Position numbers and translations under genes: made by a program
Notes under the pieces: model-generated
The model's database searches: none
Seen by the model: only the letters and a program-made list of their open reading frames with translations
Told to the model about the DNA's origin: nothing
Shown: positions 43,179 to 52,341 of the stretch, one piece after another
Position numbering within the stretch: the stretch's first letter is position 1
Layout: each line of letters starts with the position of its first letter
Source of the DNA: Enterococcus hulanensis
GTDB taxonomy: Bacteria; Bacillota; Bacilli; Lactobacillales; Enterococcaceae
DNA length: 64,000 nucleotides
Assembly (NCBI RefSeq): GCF_005405485.1
Contig: NZ_BJED01000021.1
Span: 18,997-82,996 of the forward strand
Direction: 5' to 3'

Positions 43179-44311
43179 TAGTTTTCGCCTCCTTTTTTAA
43201 GAATTGTATGCAAGCCTTCTTCGATCCAGCTTTTTTGCTGCGGGGTTAATTCGTTTTGCGAAACTTCAGTAAAGAAATCCTCCGTCAAAGAAATCGGTGA
43301 TTTCTCTTTAATGTTCTCTGTCTTCAAACGAGTTTCGACTGCTGTCTCAAAGCCGTTGGCCCGTTCAACTTGAATGATTCGCGGATAGACCTGCCGCAAC
43401 TGGTTCATCAGATTGGGGATCACTGCCCGATCCTCTAAAAGAATCGAGAGATAGTCCTCACGGTTGATGGTCGAATAGAAAGCTGGCGTCAGTAATTTTT
43501 CAAAACTTGTTTGCAGCTCTTGAATCTCATGGAGCGGTGATAATTCTCGGAAAGAAAATTCGCCGGTTGCAGTATCCACGATCCAGACACCTTTCGTTTG
43601 ATCCTTTTCTGATAAAGAATATTTCAAAGGCGAGCCGCTATAACGGGCATTTTCCATCTTCAACGCGTCTTTTCCATGGAGATGGCCTAACGCTACATAA
43701 TCAAAATCCTGCAATAGATTGCCGTTGATTCCATCCAAACCGCCAACTTCGATCTTCGTTTCGGAGTCCGTTTTGCTGCTGCCGGCTACAAAAAAGTGGC
43801 TGACTAAAACGTGCTTTTTCTTGGGATCAAAGCTTTCTTGGATTTTAGCGATTACTTTCGGCATTGCCGCTTGAATCGTTCGCAGATCAGGGTCTTCAAA
43901 ATAAATTCGCGCATCGACTGGTTCAAAATATGGTAAAAGGAAAAATTGTGTATCCTTCATTTCAATCGGTGTAAAGGCCTCCTGCAAGCGGGTATGCAGA
44001 TGAAAATGCGCCTGATTAAACCAAGGCGCCCCCGTTGCTAAGCGTGTAGCGCTGTCATGATTGCCGGAAATTGCCAGCAGCGGAAATTGCTCGGTCAAAT
44101 TCCAATCCGCGATCGTTTGATTTAATAACCGCACGCTATCCTCTGACGGCACGGAACGATCATACAGATCACCTGCGATCACGATGGCATCTACTGCCTC
44201 ATCTTTTGCGATTTTTTTGATTTGATCAAGAATATATGCTTGATCTGGCAGCAAATCGTAGCCATGCAGTTTTTTCCCGATATGCCAGTCAGCCGTATGT
44301 AAAACTTTCAT
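43178..44311 (-). CDS. sbcD: Exonuclease SbcCD, subunit D
   Basis: Mre11-like manganese nuclease. 377 residues with phosphoesterase motifs LHTADWHIGKKLHG, VIAGDLYDRSVPS, AISGNHDSATRLA, VSHFFVAGS and ALGHLHGKD. First gene of sbcD-sbcC-SNF2. ATG start preceded by GGGTGG. Confidence 0.95.
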   Translation of the reverse strand: MKVLHTADWHIGKKLHGYDLLPDQAYILDQIKKIAKDEAVDAIVIAGDLYDRSVPSEDSVRLLNQTIADWNLTEQFPLLAISGNHDSATRLATGAPWFNQAHFHLHTRLQEAFTPIEMKDTQFFLLPYFEPVDARIYFEDPDLRTIQAAMPKVIAKIQESFDPKKKHVLVSHFFVAGSSKTDSETKIEVGGLDGINGNLLQDFDYVALGHLHGKDALKMENARYSGSPLKYSLSEKDQTKGVWIVDTATGEFSFRELSPLHEIQELQTSFEKLLTPAFYSTINREDYLSILLEDRAVIPNLMNQLRQVYPRIIQVERANGFETAVETRLKTENIKEKSPISLTEDFFTEVSQNELTPQQKSWIEEGLHTILKKGGEN

Positions 44312-44466
44312 TGATCCACCCTTTTCCTATTTTAGTCCTTCCCAAAAGTATAACACGATTTGTCATATTTTTCTGCTTAGCAAGTGGATGTCGTGCCATA
44401 AAAGTCTTTCTCTTCAACGATTTTTGCGCTACGATAAGCAGGTGACAAAAAAAAGGAGGATGCTTT

Positions 44467-45195
44467 GTGCCAGTTGGTATTATTATTAATTCATTGTCAA
44501 TTATTTTTGGAGGGCTTTTGGGCGGATTCTTAGGTCATCTGCTCTCGGAGGATTTTAAAGTCCAGATTACGTTGATCTTCGGTGTTTGTTCGATGGCGAT
44601 GGGAATTCCCAGCATCAGTCAGATGGCAAATATGCCCGCGGTGATCTTAGCAATTATTTTAGGAACGTCATTAGGCTTGTTTTTGAAGTTTAATCAAAAA
44701 ATCAATACCGCAGCGACCATGATGCAAAAACCGATCGCGAAATTCCCCCAACCGGAGCTGAAGCTTTCGGATGAGGACTATCTGAGTACGCTTGTAACGA
44801 TTATCGTACTTTTCTGCGCCAGCGGAACAGGGATTTTCGGCAGCTTAACGGAAGGCATGACTGGTGATCATACGATTCTGATCGCAAAATCAATCTTGGA
44901 TTTCTTTACGGCGGCGATCTTTGCCTGTAATATCGGCTATGTCGTTTCTGTGATCGCGATCCCGCAATTCGTGGTCTTTTTCAGTTTATTTTTACTAGCG
45001 ACGGCTATTTTCCCTTTGACTACGCCGTCAATGATCTTAGATTTCAAAGCCTGTGGTGGATTTTTGATGTTAGCCACCGGCTTTCGGATGATCAAAGTTA
45101 AAATGTTTCCAACTGCTGATATGATTCCGGCGATGCTTCTGGTGATGCCGATCAGCTGGCTCTGGACAACTTGGATCGTGCCATTATTTGGATAA
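44467..45195 (+). CDS. DUF554-family membrane protein
   Basis: 242 residues with about seven hydrophobic segments, starting at a GTG 8 bases after AGGAGG. The segments GIIINSLSIIFGGLLGGFLG and MTGDHTILIAKSILDFFTAAIFA are those of the DUF554 (YqgA-like) family. Predicted transporter-like integral membrane protein; no function is known. Single gene on the plus strand, facing away from sbcD. Confidence 0.88.
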   Translation: MPVGIIINSLSIIFGGLLGGFLGHLLSEDFKVQITLIFGVCSMAMGIPSISQMANMPAVILAIILGTSLGLFLKFNQKINTAATMMQKPIAKFPQPELKLSDEDYLSTLVTIIVLFCASGTGIFGSLTEGMTGDHTILIAKSILDFFTAAIFACNIGYVVSVIAIPQFVVFFSLFLLATAIFPLTTPSMILDFKACGGFLMLATGFRMIKVKMFPTADMIPAMLLVMPISWLWTTWIVPLFG

Positions 45196-45228
45196 AAAAA
45201 GATACCATCCGTAAATCGGACGGTATCT
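45194..45228 (-). terminator. Intrinsic terminator of the acyltransferase gene
   Basis: AGATACC-A-TCCG / CGGA-C-GGTATCT with a 5-base loop; TTTTTTT follows on the minus strand. It may also end the DUF554 transcript. Confidence 0.8.
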
Positions 45229-45245
45229 GCAAACCGAAACGCTGA

Positions 45246-45875
45246 TTAGTCGGCGTTTTTTTCTTTGGCAACATATTTATAATTAGGATCAATCTCACGA
45301 TCCAGCTGATCAAAGGCACCCTGCACCCGTCTTTCGACTTCGGCTAGACCCGCTTTGTCCATCTTTTTGATATCAGAAAGATCGATCGGATCACCAAAAC
45401 GGATCGTCACTGGTGTGCGCTTGAAGAGTTGTGAAAACTTGGTTGGCCCTTGATAAACAGAAGGCACGATCGGTTTCTTCGATAAGCGCGAGATCAAGGC
45501 CATCCCGCCTTTTAACTCAGACGAATGACGGGTTCCGCTTGGGAACATAATCAAGCTTTTATCAGAATCCTTCAGCATTTTCACCGGACGCTTCACAACA
45601 CTTGGGCCGGGCTTGTCACGATCCACAGGAAAAGCATTCAGGTGAACAAGGATAAAACGCAGCACCGGATTTTTAAACAGCTCTGCCTTCGCCAAGAAAC
45701 TGAACTGTTTTGGCGATGCACCTAGAGCCATATACACAGGGTCCCACCACGTACGGTGCGGAGCAACCAGAATATAATTCCCTTCTGGCAATTTATCTTG
45801 ATTTTGGTAGTGAGCATTGCCGTTTACGACGGCTAAGATTGCTCGCGCGATGACGCGAATAAATTTAAAAAACAT
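45246..45875 (-). CDS. 1-acyl-sn-glycerol-3-phosphate acyltransferase-like (PlsC)
   Basis: Adds the second acyl chain in phospholipid synthesis, at the membrane. 209 residues: N-terminal hydrophobic helix (about 4-18), HRTWWD as the HX4D catalytic motif (about 40-45), FLAKAELFKNPVLRF, and FPSGTRHS in place of the usual FPEGTRS, so the Glu of motif III is Ser. PIVPSVYQGP is motif IV. The Glu change may mean an atypical paralogue. Start ATG after AAGGAAG. Confidence 0.82.
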   Translation of the reverse strand: MFFKFIRVIARAILAVVNGNAHYQNQDKLPEGNYILVAPHRTWWDPVYMALGASPKQFSFLAKAELFKNPVLRFILVHLNAFPVDRDKPGPSVVKRPVKMLKDSDKSLIMFPSGTRHSSELKGGMALISRLSKKPIVPSVYQGPTKFSQLFKRTPVTIRFGDPIDLSDIKKMDKAGLAEVERRVQGAFDQLDREIDPNYKYVAKEKNAD

Positions 45876-45950
45876 TTTTTCTTCCTTTCAGTTACCTAAC
45901 TAAACGTAGTATAATACAACGGTATGATTTTTTTAAGGGGGCAAAAGAAA

Positions 45951-46685
45951 TTGTTAAAAAAAGGTGAACGAATCGATCAACTTTACGCCGAGGATATTCA
46001 AATCATCCAAAGCTCAGAAGTTTTTTCTTTTTCCATCGACGCTGTTTTGTTAGCAAATTTCGCCCGTGTTCCAAAACGCGGCCAGATCATCGATCTCTGT
46101 GCTGGAAACGGCGCGATCGGTCTTTTTTTAAGCCGCAAAACCTCGGCTGCCATCGACCAAATCGAGCTGCAGCCCCGCCTAGCTGATATGGGCCAGCGCA
46201 GTATTGCGTTGAATCACTTAGAAGAACAGCTGACGATGCATGAAATGGATCTGAAAAATACCTTTGATGTCTTCCGAAAGGATTCTGCTGACCTCGTTGT
46301 CTGCAATCCGCCTTATTTTAAAGAGCTGCCTACCAGCCAAAAAAATCCGAATCCTCACTTGGCGATCGCCCGCCATGAGATTCATGCGACCTTAGAGGAT
46401 GTGGTCAGCGTTTCAGCGAAATTATTAAAAATGAACGGCCGCTTCGCAATGGTCCATCGTCCCGATCGGTTTCTTGAGATCGTGGATTGCTTGCGCTCGA
46501 ATCGCATCGCGCCGAAACGCATCCAATTCGTTTACCCAAAACCGGGTAAGGAAGCCAATACGCTGCTGATCGAAGGAATCAAAGACGGCAAAAGCGAAGG
46601 CCTGCGCTTTCTGCCTCCATTATATACGTATGATCAATCTGGCAGCTACTCTGCCGACTTACAGGAGATGCTTTATGGCAACTGA
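45951..46685 (+). CDS. trmN6: tRNA1(Val) (adenine(37)-N6)-methyltransferase-like
   Basis: Class I SAM methyltransferase. 244 residues from a TTG at 45951 that lies 9 bases after AAGGGGG; the in-frame ATG at 45924 is only 8 bases past a TATAAT (45910-45915) and has no ribosome-binding site. Motifs: IIDLCAGNGAIGLFLS (SAM) and VVCNPPYFKELP (NPPY, N6-adenine type). Family proteins methylate A37 of tRNA-Val; target inferred. Overlaps the GIY-YIG gene by 11 bases. Confidence 0.85.
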   Translation: MLKKGERIDQLYAEDIQIIQSSEVFSFSIDAVLLANFARVPKRGQIIDLCAGNGAIGLFLSRKTSAAIDQIELQPRLADMGQRSIALNHLEEQLTMHEMDLKNTFDVFRKDSADLVVCNPPYFKELPTSQKNPNPHLAIARHEIHATLEDVVSVSAKLLKMNGRFAMVHRPDRFLEIVDCLRSNRIAPKRIQFVYPKPGKEANTLLIEGIKDGKSEGLRFLPPLYTYDQSGSYSADLQEMLYGN

Positions 46686-46950
46686 TCAATATTTTTATGT
46701 ACTGCTTTGCAGCGACCAGAGCTTTTACGGCGGCTACACCACTGACTTGGCGCGCCGTTTAACCGAACACAATGCGGGAACTGGAGCAAAATATACCCAC
46801 CCGCAAAGCCGACGTCCCGTTCAAATGATCCACGCCGAACGCTTTGACACTCGCAGTGAAGCAACCAAAGCTGAATCAGCCTTCAAAAAGCTGCCGCGCC
46901 GCCAAAAGGAAAAATACCTGCTGGATAATCAAGCAAAAAACGTTTTGTGA
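46675..46950 (+). CDS. GIY-YIG domain protein (UPF0213/YhbQ-like)
   Basis: 91 residues from MATDQYFYVLLCSDQSFYGG; AGGAGATG lies 6 bases upstream. The GIY-YIG core is FYVLLCSDQSFYGGYT with Arg in LARRLTEHN. Small stand-alone nuclease-like protein of unknown role, usually found beside the trmN6-like methylase as here, with which it overlaps. Confidence 0.88.
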   Translation: MATDQYFYVLLCSDQSFYGGYTTDLARRLTEHNAGTGAKYTHPQSRRPVQMIHAERFDTRSEATKAESAFKKLPRRQKEKYLLDNQAKNVL

Positions 46951-46972
46951 TTCCTCACAAAACGTTTTTATT
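46936..46972. terminator. Terminator at the end of the GIY-YIG gene
   Basis: AAAAACGTTTTGTGA / TCACAAAACGTTTTT with a 5-base loop, including the TGA stop; T-run on the plus side and A-run for the convergent gene. Confidence 0.85.
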
Positions 46973-48851
46973 ATGCACCTTTTAAGATTTCTTTGGCGAT
47001 CAGATGGCAGTAATGGATCGAGCCGACATCGTTTGGATGGACTTGATCGTCATAGAACCAATCTGGATGTTCATTACTGAAACCATACCAGTCAATCAGA
47101 TGAACATTCTTGTATTCCTTCGAAGCTGCTTCTAAGGTGGCATTCACATCATTTTGCCAACGACGTGTCGGCACATGTGTATTGATGATAAAGACCTGAT
47201 GCTTATCACCCAAGACATTCATGACTTGAGCAAAGTCGTCTTTACTAAAGGCTCCGTTGGTCCCTAAACTCAGGAGGATCGTATCGTGCAGCTCGCCTTT
47301 ATCTTTCAGCGTTTGCAGCAATGCCGGTCCATCCTTCAATTGCCGACCGACCTCCCCATCAACGACCATCTTAGGAAAAATTTCCGTCAGCCCTTTTGAA
47401 CCAGCAAGTAAAACAGAATCACCAAACGCCGTCACCTTCAAATTTTTAGCCTTGGTAATGTCACGATTGGTCAGATCATATTTGTCCGCCAGGCTCTCAG
47501 GCTCCTCGGAGCTGCTGTTAGCTTCTCCCGATTGATCTGTGCCGCTGGAGTCATTTTCTGGCGGCTGCTCTTCTGTTTTTTTCGACGCTTGTTTATTTTG
47601 CTCGATTTGTTTTTGCAAGGCTTGTTGGTTCGCGTCCACTCTGTTTGTCGGAGCGATGATCACACCAACAACCGCGATCAAAGTAATCAGGCTGGAAAAG
47701 ATAAAGCCGATTTTTCTGCGGCTTTTGATTGGTGCCGAAAAGGATTGCTTAAGCGTCGCAAAGGTCTTACGATAATTGAACGAGCGCAACGGATTTTCTA
47801 TATAACGATAAGATAATTCTGTAACAAAAAGGATCAAGATCACTTCCATGATCGTATGCAGAAAGGTATGATTCGCTACATTTACCTTCGCCTCATAAAA
47901 AATCATCACAGGAAACTGGTATAAATAAATCCCATAGCTGCGTTTTCCGATCCATGTAAAGACTGGATTAGTCAGCCAACGGTTCCAGCTGGCTCCCGGA
48001 TGCGCCGTGATAGCTACCAAAATCACACTCAGCAGACTCACCAAGAACATCCCGCCGTAATAAACGAATGACAAATCGTCCCGCAAGAATAAGAACGCTA
48101 AAACAAGTAGCAGCAGCGATCCTAATCCAATCCCGTTCAAGATTCGCTTGGCCTGTGGCGGAATCTTCGCTTTCAAACGCGTGCTCGGCCAGATAAAGGC
48201 CAAAGCGCCCCCTAATAGAATTGAAAATAAGCGTGTGTCCGTTCCATAATAAACTCGCGTCGGATCTTGCCCCGGCACAAATAATACCGCCATCAAAATA
48301 GCGGAGAAGAACGCCGCGCCAACAATTCCGAGAAATACTTTGCCTTTGTTTTTCAACAGCTTCATCAATAGAACGAAAATGATCGGCCACAGAATGTAAT
48401 TCTGAGTCTCCACGGCCAGCGACCAAATGTGCGTAAACGGCGATTCGCCAGAAAAACGATCGAAGTACGACATCCCGTGATTGATCTGCCACCAGTTGTT
48501 CACGTAAAACAAACTGCTGATGACGTTGCCGCGCAAATTATTCAAAAGATTTCGTTGAAACAATGTTATGTACGCTGAGGCACCGACCAGCATCGCGACC
48601 AATGCCGGATACAAACGTTTCATCCGTCGATAATAAAACTGCTTGATATCGATCCGACCCGTCTGCCTCCATTCCTGTATCAATAAATCAGTGATCAAAT
48701 AACCTGAGACCACAAAAAAAACAGGAACCCCTAAATATCCGCCTCGCATCTGCCCAGGCATCAAATGATATAAAATTACGCCGATTACTGCTAAGGTCCG
48801 AATCCCGTCAAACCCAGTAATATAGCGGCTATGCTTTAGTCTTTTTCCCAT
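46971..48851 (-). CDS. oatA: Peptidoglycan O-acetyltransferase-like protein (acyltransferase-3 plus SGNH)
   Basis: 626 residues: an integral acyltransferase-3 domain (about 10 helices; FDGIRTLAVIGVILYHLMP at the start, FVVSGYLITDLL, HIWSLAVETQNY, KRSYGIYLYQFPVM), a Gln/Ser/Glu-rich linker (about 400-440), then an extracellular SGNH domain with AFGDSVLLAG and DDQVHPND. This is the OatA plan, which O-acetylates MurNAc and gives lysozyme resistance. The motif reads SLAVETQNY where relatives have SLxVExQFY. The ATG at 48851 is preferred over one 15 bases upstream, which is too close to a TATAGT -10. Confidence 0.8.
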   Translation of the reverse strand: MGKRLKHSRYITGFDGIRTLAVIGVILYHLMPGQMRGGYLGVPVFFVVSGYLITDLLIQEWRQTGRIDIKQFYYRRMKRLYPALVAMLVGASAYITLFQRNLLNNLRGNVISSLFYVNNWWQINHGMSYFDRFSGESPFTHIWSLAVETQNYILWPIIFVLLMKLLKNKGKVFLGIVGAAFFSAILMAVLFVPGQDPTRVYYGTDTRLFSILLGGALAFIWPSTRLKAKIPPQAKRILNGIGLGSLLLLVLAFLFLRDDLSFVYYGGMFLVSLLSVILVAITAHPGASWNRWLTNPVFTWIGKRSYGIYLYQFPVMIFYEAKVNVANHTFLHTIMEVILILFVTELSYRYIENPLRSFNYRKTFATLKQSFSAPIKSRRKIGFIFSSLITLIAVVGVIIAPTNRVDANQQALQKQIEQNKQASKKTEEQPPENDSSGTDQSGEANSSSEEPESLADKYDLTNRDITKAKNLKVTAFGDSVLLAGSKGLTEIFPKMVVDGEVGRQLKDGPALLQTLKDKGELHDTILLSLGTNGAFSKDDFAQVMNVLGDKHQVFIINTHVPTRRWQNDVNATLEAASKEYKNVHLIDWYGFSNEHPDWFYDDQVHPNDVGSIHYCHLIAKEILKGA

Positions 48852-48995
48852 AAGTTTACATTCCAACTTTACTATACAATATCAAGATAACTATACGTAT
48901 AAATCCGACAAACTGCAACATTTTCTCAATAAAAAAAGTATTTCCTAAAGATTTAAGTTTTTATTTTCCTTTATTTTAATGAAAAAGTTCTTTAG

Positions 48996-49039
48996 CGCAA
49001 AAAAACGTGCCGAGAAAAATTTCTCGACACGTTTTTTAT
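48996..49039. terminator. Terminator of the D,D-carboxypeptidase gene, copy A of a duplicated terminator
   Basis: CGTG-CCGAGAAA / TTTCTCG-ACACG hairpin flanked by A- and T-runs. The whole 44-base stretch is nearly identical to 52291-52336. Confidence 0.85.
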
Positions 49040-49959
49040 CACTCGCGATTAATCCGCGAAAAGGAATAATCCAATAGTTTAGTCGTATCTGTATATCTTT
49101 TTTTATCCGACTGCGCCCCTAAAACAACTGTTACGATTCTTTTTTCATTCTGGACACAAGTACTAATCAAACAAGCTCCTGCCGACTCAGTCGTTCCTGT
49201 TTTCAGCCCATCGACACCTTTATACGCATATTTTTTATTTGGAAGTAGTTGATTGTAATTTTCTATATAGACGTCTGAAAAAGAAACGCCCTCTTGCTTT
49301 GTTATATCTAAAACTTCCGGGAAATCATTTACCAGCTTGGCTGAGATCATCGCCATATCGTATGCAGAAAATTGGTTATACTCATTTTTATCAAGCTCCT
49401 TACTAGACATATCATCCGGGTCGAGCCCAGTAACGCTTGTTAGCTGATATTCCTCAATTCCCCATTCCTCAAGATACACCTTTATCAATTCAATAAATTG
49501 ATTCTCGCTTCCCGCTATTCCTTCGGCCAATGTGATCGCACAATTATTCGCTGAAGCAATAAGCACTCCGTCTACCAGCTCTTTTACCGTATAATCTTGT
49601 GAAGCGCTCAGCGGAACATTGGATAAAGACGGATTTAATCCTATTTCCATTCCATAGTCTGATAAATAAAAGGAATCATCCAAGGATAGATCACCATTTT
49701 TAAGTTGATCGAAAACAACGTAGACTAACAATACTTTTGAAAGTGAAGCGATTGATTTGGGGGTTTTTGAGTCTTTTTCGTAGATAACCTGCATGTTGCT
49801 ACTATCAATCGCAATCGCAGACGACGCGTTTATAGTAGGAGTAGTTAAATTGTGCAGCACCCTCTTGCCTTCGCCGTTAATGATTAACGAATTTATCGCG
49901 ATGAAGAGAATTACACAAAGTAAAATAAATCCAATTCGTGAAAACATCTTTCTTCTCAT
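49039..49959 (-). CDS. D-alanyl-D-alanine carboxypeptidase-like (peptidase S11, DacA family)
   Basis: Trims the terminal D-Ala of peptidoglycan stem peptides outside the cell. 306 residues: N-terminal helix as uncleaved anchor or signal (about 8-27), SLSK (Ser72-Lys75), SAN (136-138) and KTG (253-255), the three penicillin-binding motifs. It lacks the long C-terminal beta domain and membrane-tail helix of standard DacA and ends soon after the KTG domain. Divergent from the neighbouring sensor kinase, which may regulate it. ATG follows AGGTGAG. Confidence 0.87.
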   Translation of the reverse strand: MRRKMFSRIGFILLCVILFIAINSLIINGEGKRVLHNLTTPTINASSAIAIDSSNMQVIYEKDSKTPKSIASLSKVLLVYVVFDQLKNGDLSLDDSFYLSDYGMEIGLNPSLSNVPLSASQDYTVKELVDGVLIASANNCAITLAEGIAGSENQFIELIKVYLEEWGIEEYQLTSVTGLDPDDMSSKELDKNEYNQFSAYDMAMISAKLVNDFPEVLDITKQEGVSFSDVYIENYNQLLPNKKYAYKGVDGLKTGTTESAGACLISTCVQNEKRIVTVVLGAQSDKKRYTDTTKLLDYSFSRINRE

Positions 49960-50183
49960 ACTGTCTCACCTATCTTTCGTTCCTTGTTTAAATTATCAGC
50001 AAATCAATCTGCCTACCTTTTTTCTACAGTAACTATAAAATGCTTTTTAATTTTATGGTGCTGAATGAGCATAATCGGATAATTTTCTATCAAAACCGTT
50101 TCAACTTTTTATTCCCATTCAAACAATTAAGAGATGGTAAATGATAGCTTCATTTTTGGTAAATACTTTTGACTTTGTACTTC

Positions 50184-50205
50184 TATACTTGAATCCTCAA
50201 GTATA
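50184..50205. promoter_or_regulatory. Palindrome upstream of the two-component system
   Basis: TATACTTGA-ATCC-TCAAGTATA, perfect 9-bp arms, 44 bases before the kinase start codon; a TTGACT lies just upstream (50169-50174). Candidate operator, or a hairpin in the leader. Not a LytTR-type direct repeat. Confidence 0.5.
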
Positions 50206-50248
50206 CTTATTTTATTGATTGATCTAAGTTGATTGGAGGCGCGATCTA

Positions 50249-51553
50249 TTGATTATTCATTTCATCGAGATATCAGAATTACTGCTAACAATATTTTTCT
50301 TCCTGCTATTTACGAAACTGTTTCCTTCAAAAATAGTGCTAATATCTTTCTTCGTATTTCCTTATGCCTGGTTAATGGCTAAACTTGACGCCGTTTGCGG
50401 ATATCGAATTTTTGTCGCAATCAGTACTCTTTTTTACTTATCAAGCTTTTTACTCCTGCTTATTTATCTCGCACAAAAAAGGCGAAATATTGAAGAAGCA
50501 ATCTTTACTTCAAGTGCGGTCTTTATCACAAATTATTTTTTATCTTCGATCATCAATTCATTGCTTATTAATCCTTTTGAAGGAAATCATATAAAAATTT
50601 TATTTCTGCATCTATCCCTATTTTGCCTTGCTCTTGCATTGATTTATTTTCCCGCTCGTTTTCTATTTTCTTGGTTCAAAAGAGCAGCGAATCGAAAGCA
50701 GCAAATCACTTCAATAATTATGCTGACATTCTCCATTCTTGTAATCATGAACAGCTACCTATTTTATGGCGAACTTTCCCTATCAATTGAAAAAATGAGT
50801 ATCATTGCTGCCATTTTGGTGGTTTTCTTTATGCTGTTCTTCATTTCAAAACAGTACCTCTTCTTCTTAGAGGAAAAACATAAAATTGAAATCCGGAATA
50901 AGACTTATGAAGCCACGCTTTTATATACACAAGAAATCGAAGAACGCTATAAGGAGCTGCGAAAAGCTCAACATGATTACAAAAATCTGCTTCTTTCATT
51001 GGAATCGTATATTTTAGAACGAGATTACGATGGGTTAACCGATTATTTTACCCGCCTTAAATCAAATGAGGTTTCTTCAGCTTTAAATATGGGTACGCAA
51101 TTGCCCCAGCTGCAAAATATTGTAAATTTGGACATCAAAGGAATTCTAATGATGAAGCTGTTAGCCTTACCTAAAGATAACTTTGATGTAAATATTGAGA
51201 TCAAAGAGTCGATTAATTTCATGAATCGAGACACGGTCCTTTTAGTACGTGCGGTTGGAATCATTCTGGATAATGCCATTGAGGAGTTAATGGTGCTTGG
51301 TTCTGGCAGACTGGATGTTGCTTTCATGAACTTTGAAGAGGATATCGTCATCGTGATCTCGAACACCTGTAAGGAAATAGCATTTCCATTAAGCAAATTA
51401 AAAAAGGAAGGTATTTCGACTAAAGGCGATAACCGAGGCTTTGGCTTGGCGATCCTTTCAGAAATCGTTGATCAATTAAATGGCGTTTATTTGGAGACCA
51501 CCTATAAAAATGACCAATTCACTCAAGTCTTGACCATCTCGAAGGAGGGATAA
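50249..51553 (+). CDS. Sensor histidine kinase, AgrC-like (GHKL)
   Basis: 434 residues: six or seven membrane helices to about residue 205, then a linker coil and a kinase domain with the phospho-accepting His242 in QHDYKNLLLSLESY, N-box RAVGIILDNAIEEL, and G-box GDNRGFGLAI. The H-box form (HDxxN) and multi-helix sensor are those of peptide-sensing quorum or cell-wall systems (AgrC/ComD type). No pheromone precursor gene was found. TTG start 8 bases after GGAGGCG. The response regulator starts 3 bases after its stop. Confidence 0.88.
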   Translation: MIIHFIEISELLLTIFFFLLFTKLFPSKIVLISFFVFPYAWLMAKLDAVCGYRIFVAISTLFYLSSFLLLLIYLAQKRRNIEEAIFTSSAVFITNYFLSSIINSLLINPFEGNHIKILFLHLSLFCLALALIYFPARFLFSWFKRAANRKQQITSIIMLTFSILVIMNSYLFYGELSLSIEKMSIIAAILVVFFMLFFISKQYLFFLEEKHKIEIRNKTYEATLLYTQEIEERYKELRKAQHDYKNLLLSLESYILERDYDGLTDYFTRLKSNEVSSALNMGTQLPQLQNIVNLDIKGILMMKLLALPKDNFDVNIEIKESINFMNRDTVLLVRAVGIILDNAIEELMVLGSGRLDVAFMNFEEDIVIVISNTCKEIAFPLSKLKKEGISTKGDNRGFGLAILSEIVDQLNGVYLETTYKNDQFTQVLTISKEG

Positions 51554-51556
51554 TAG

Positions 51557-52276
51557 ATGTTAAATGTGTATATATGTGAAGATGATGAGAAGCAATTAGC
51601 TGACCTTAGCGCTATTGTAAGATCAACAATTATGATTGAAGAGTATGATATGACGCTTGAATTATCAACAGTAGATCCATATGAACTGCTGAATGAAATC
51701 CAAGATAAGAAGAATTTTATCGGGGTATACATTTTAGATGTCGATTTGAATACGGACATAGACGGGATCGAACTTGCGGCCAAAATTCGACAATACGACG
51801 TTTCTGGAACCATCATTTTTGTAACCACACATGAGGAAATGGCTCACCTTACGTTTAAATATAAAGTAGAAGCAATTGATTACATTATAAAAGACGATCC
51901 TATCAAAATGAGTCATGATCTAAAGGCTTGTCTTAAAATTGCAAACGAACGGCAAAGTCACGAAAATCTGCAAGAGGATATTTTTACTGTAAAGGTCGGC
52001 TCAAGAAGACGAAGCTTTCATTATGCCGACATTGTTTATTTTGAAACCTCCGACACACCGCATAAAATCATTCTGCACACGGAAAATAGTATGACAGAGT
52101 TTTACTATCAAATAAAAGACTTAGAAAAAATCGATCCGCGCTTTATCCGCTGTCATAAATCGTTTGTGATAAACAAGCAAAAAATCGAGAGTGTTGATTT
52201 GAAGAATAGGCTGGTTAGGCTAAGCAATGGTGATACCTGTCTCGTGTCAGTGAGAGCGATAAGCAAGCTTCGCTGA
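51557..52276 (+). CDS. Response regulator, LytTR family (AgrA-like)
   Basis: 239 residues: receiver domain with acidic pair in ICEDDEKQ, phospho-acceptor Asp61 (VYILDVDL) and Lys in YIIKDD, then a LytTR DNA-binding domain (about 140-239) with RSFHYADIVYFETSD and FIRCHKSFVINKQKI. It pairs with the kinase just upstream (same operon). LytTR regulators bind direct repeats; no such pair was clear in the divergent region towards the carboxypeptidase gene. Confidence 0.93.
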   Translation: MLNVYICEDDEKQLADLSAIVRSTIMIEEYDMTLELSTVDPYELLNEIQDKKNFIGVYILDVDLNTDIDGIELAAKIRQYDVSGTIIFVTTHEEMAHLTFKYKVEAIDYIIKDDPIKMSHDLKACLKIANERQSHENLQEDIFTVKVGSRRRSFHYADIVYFETSDTPHKIILHTENSMTEFYYQIKDLEKIDPRFIRCHKSFVINKQKIESVDLKNRLVRLSNGDTCLVSVRAISKLR

Positions 52277-52290
52277 TATTCACCTTCCAT

Positions 52291-52336
52291 TTCGCAAAAA
52301 AGCGTGCCGAGAAATTTTCTCGACACGTTTTTTATT
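52291..52336. terminator. Terminator after the response regulator, copy B of a duplicated terminator
   Basis: GCGTG-CCGAGAAA / TTTCTCG-ACACG with TTTTTTATTT on the plus side, shared with the convergent hydrolase gene. Nearly identical to 48996-49039 including the flanking GCAAAAAA. Confidence 0.85.
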
Positions 52337-52341
52337 TCTTG

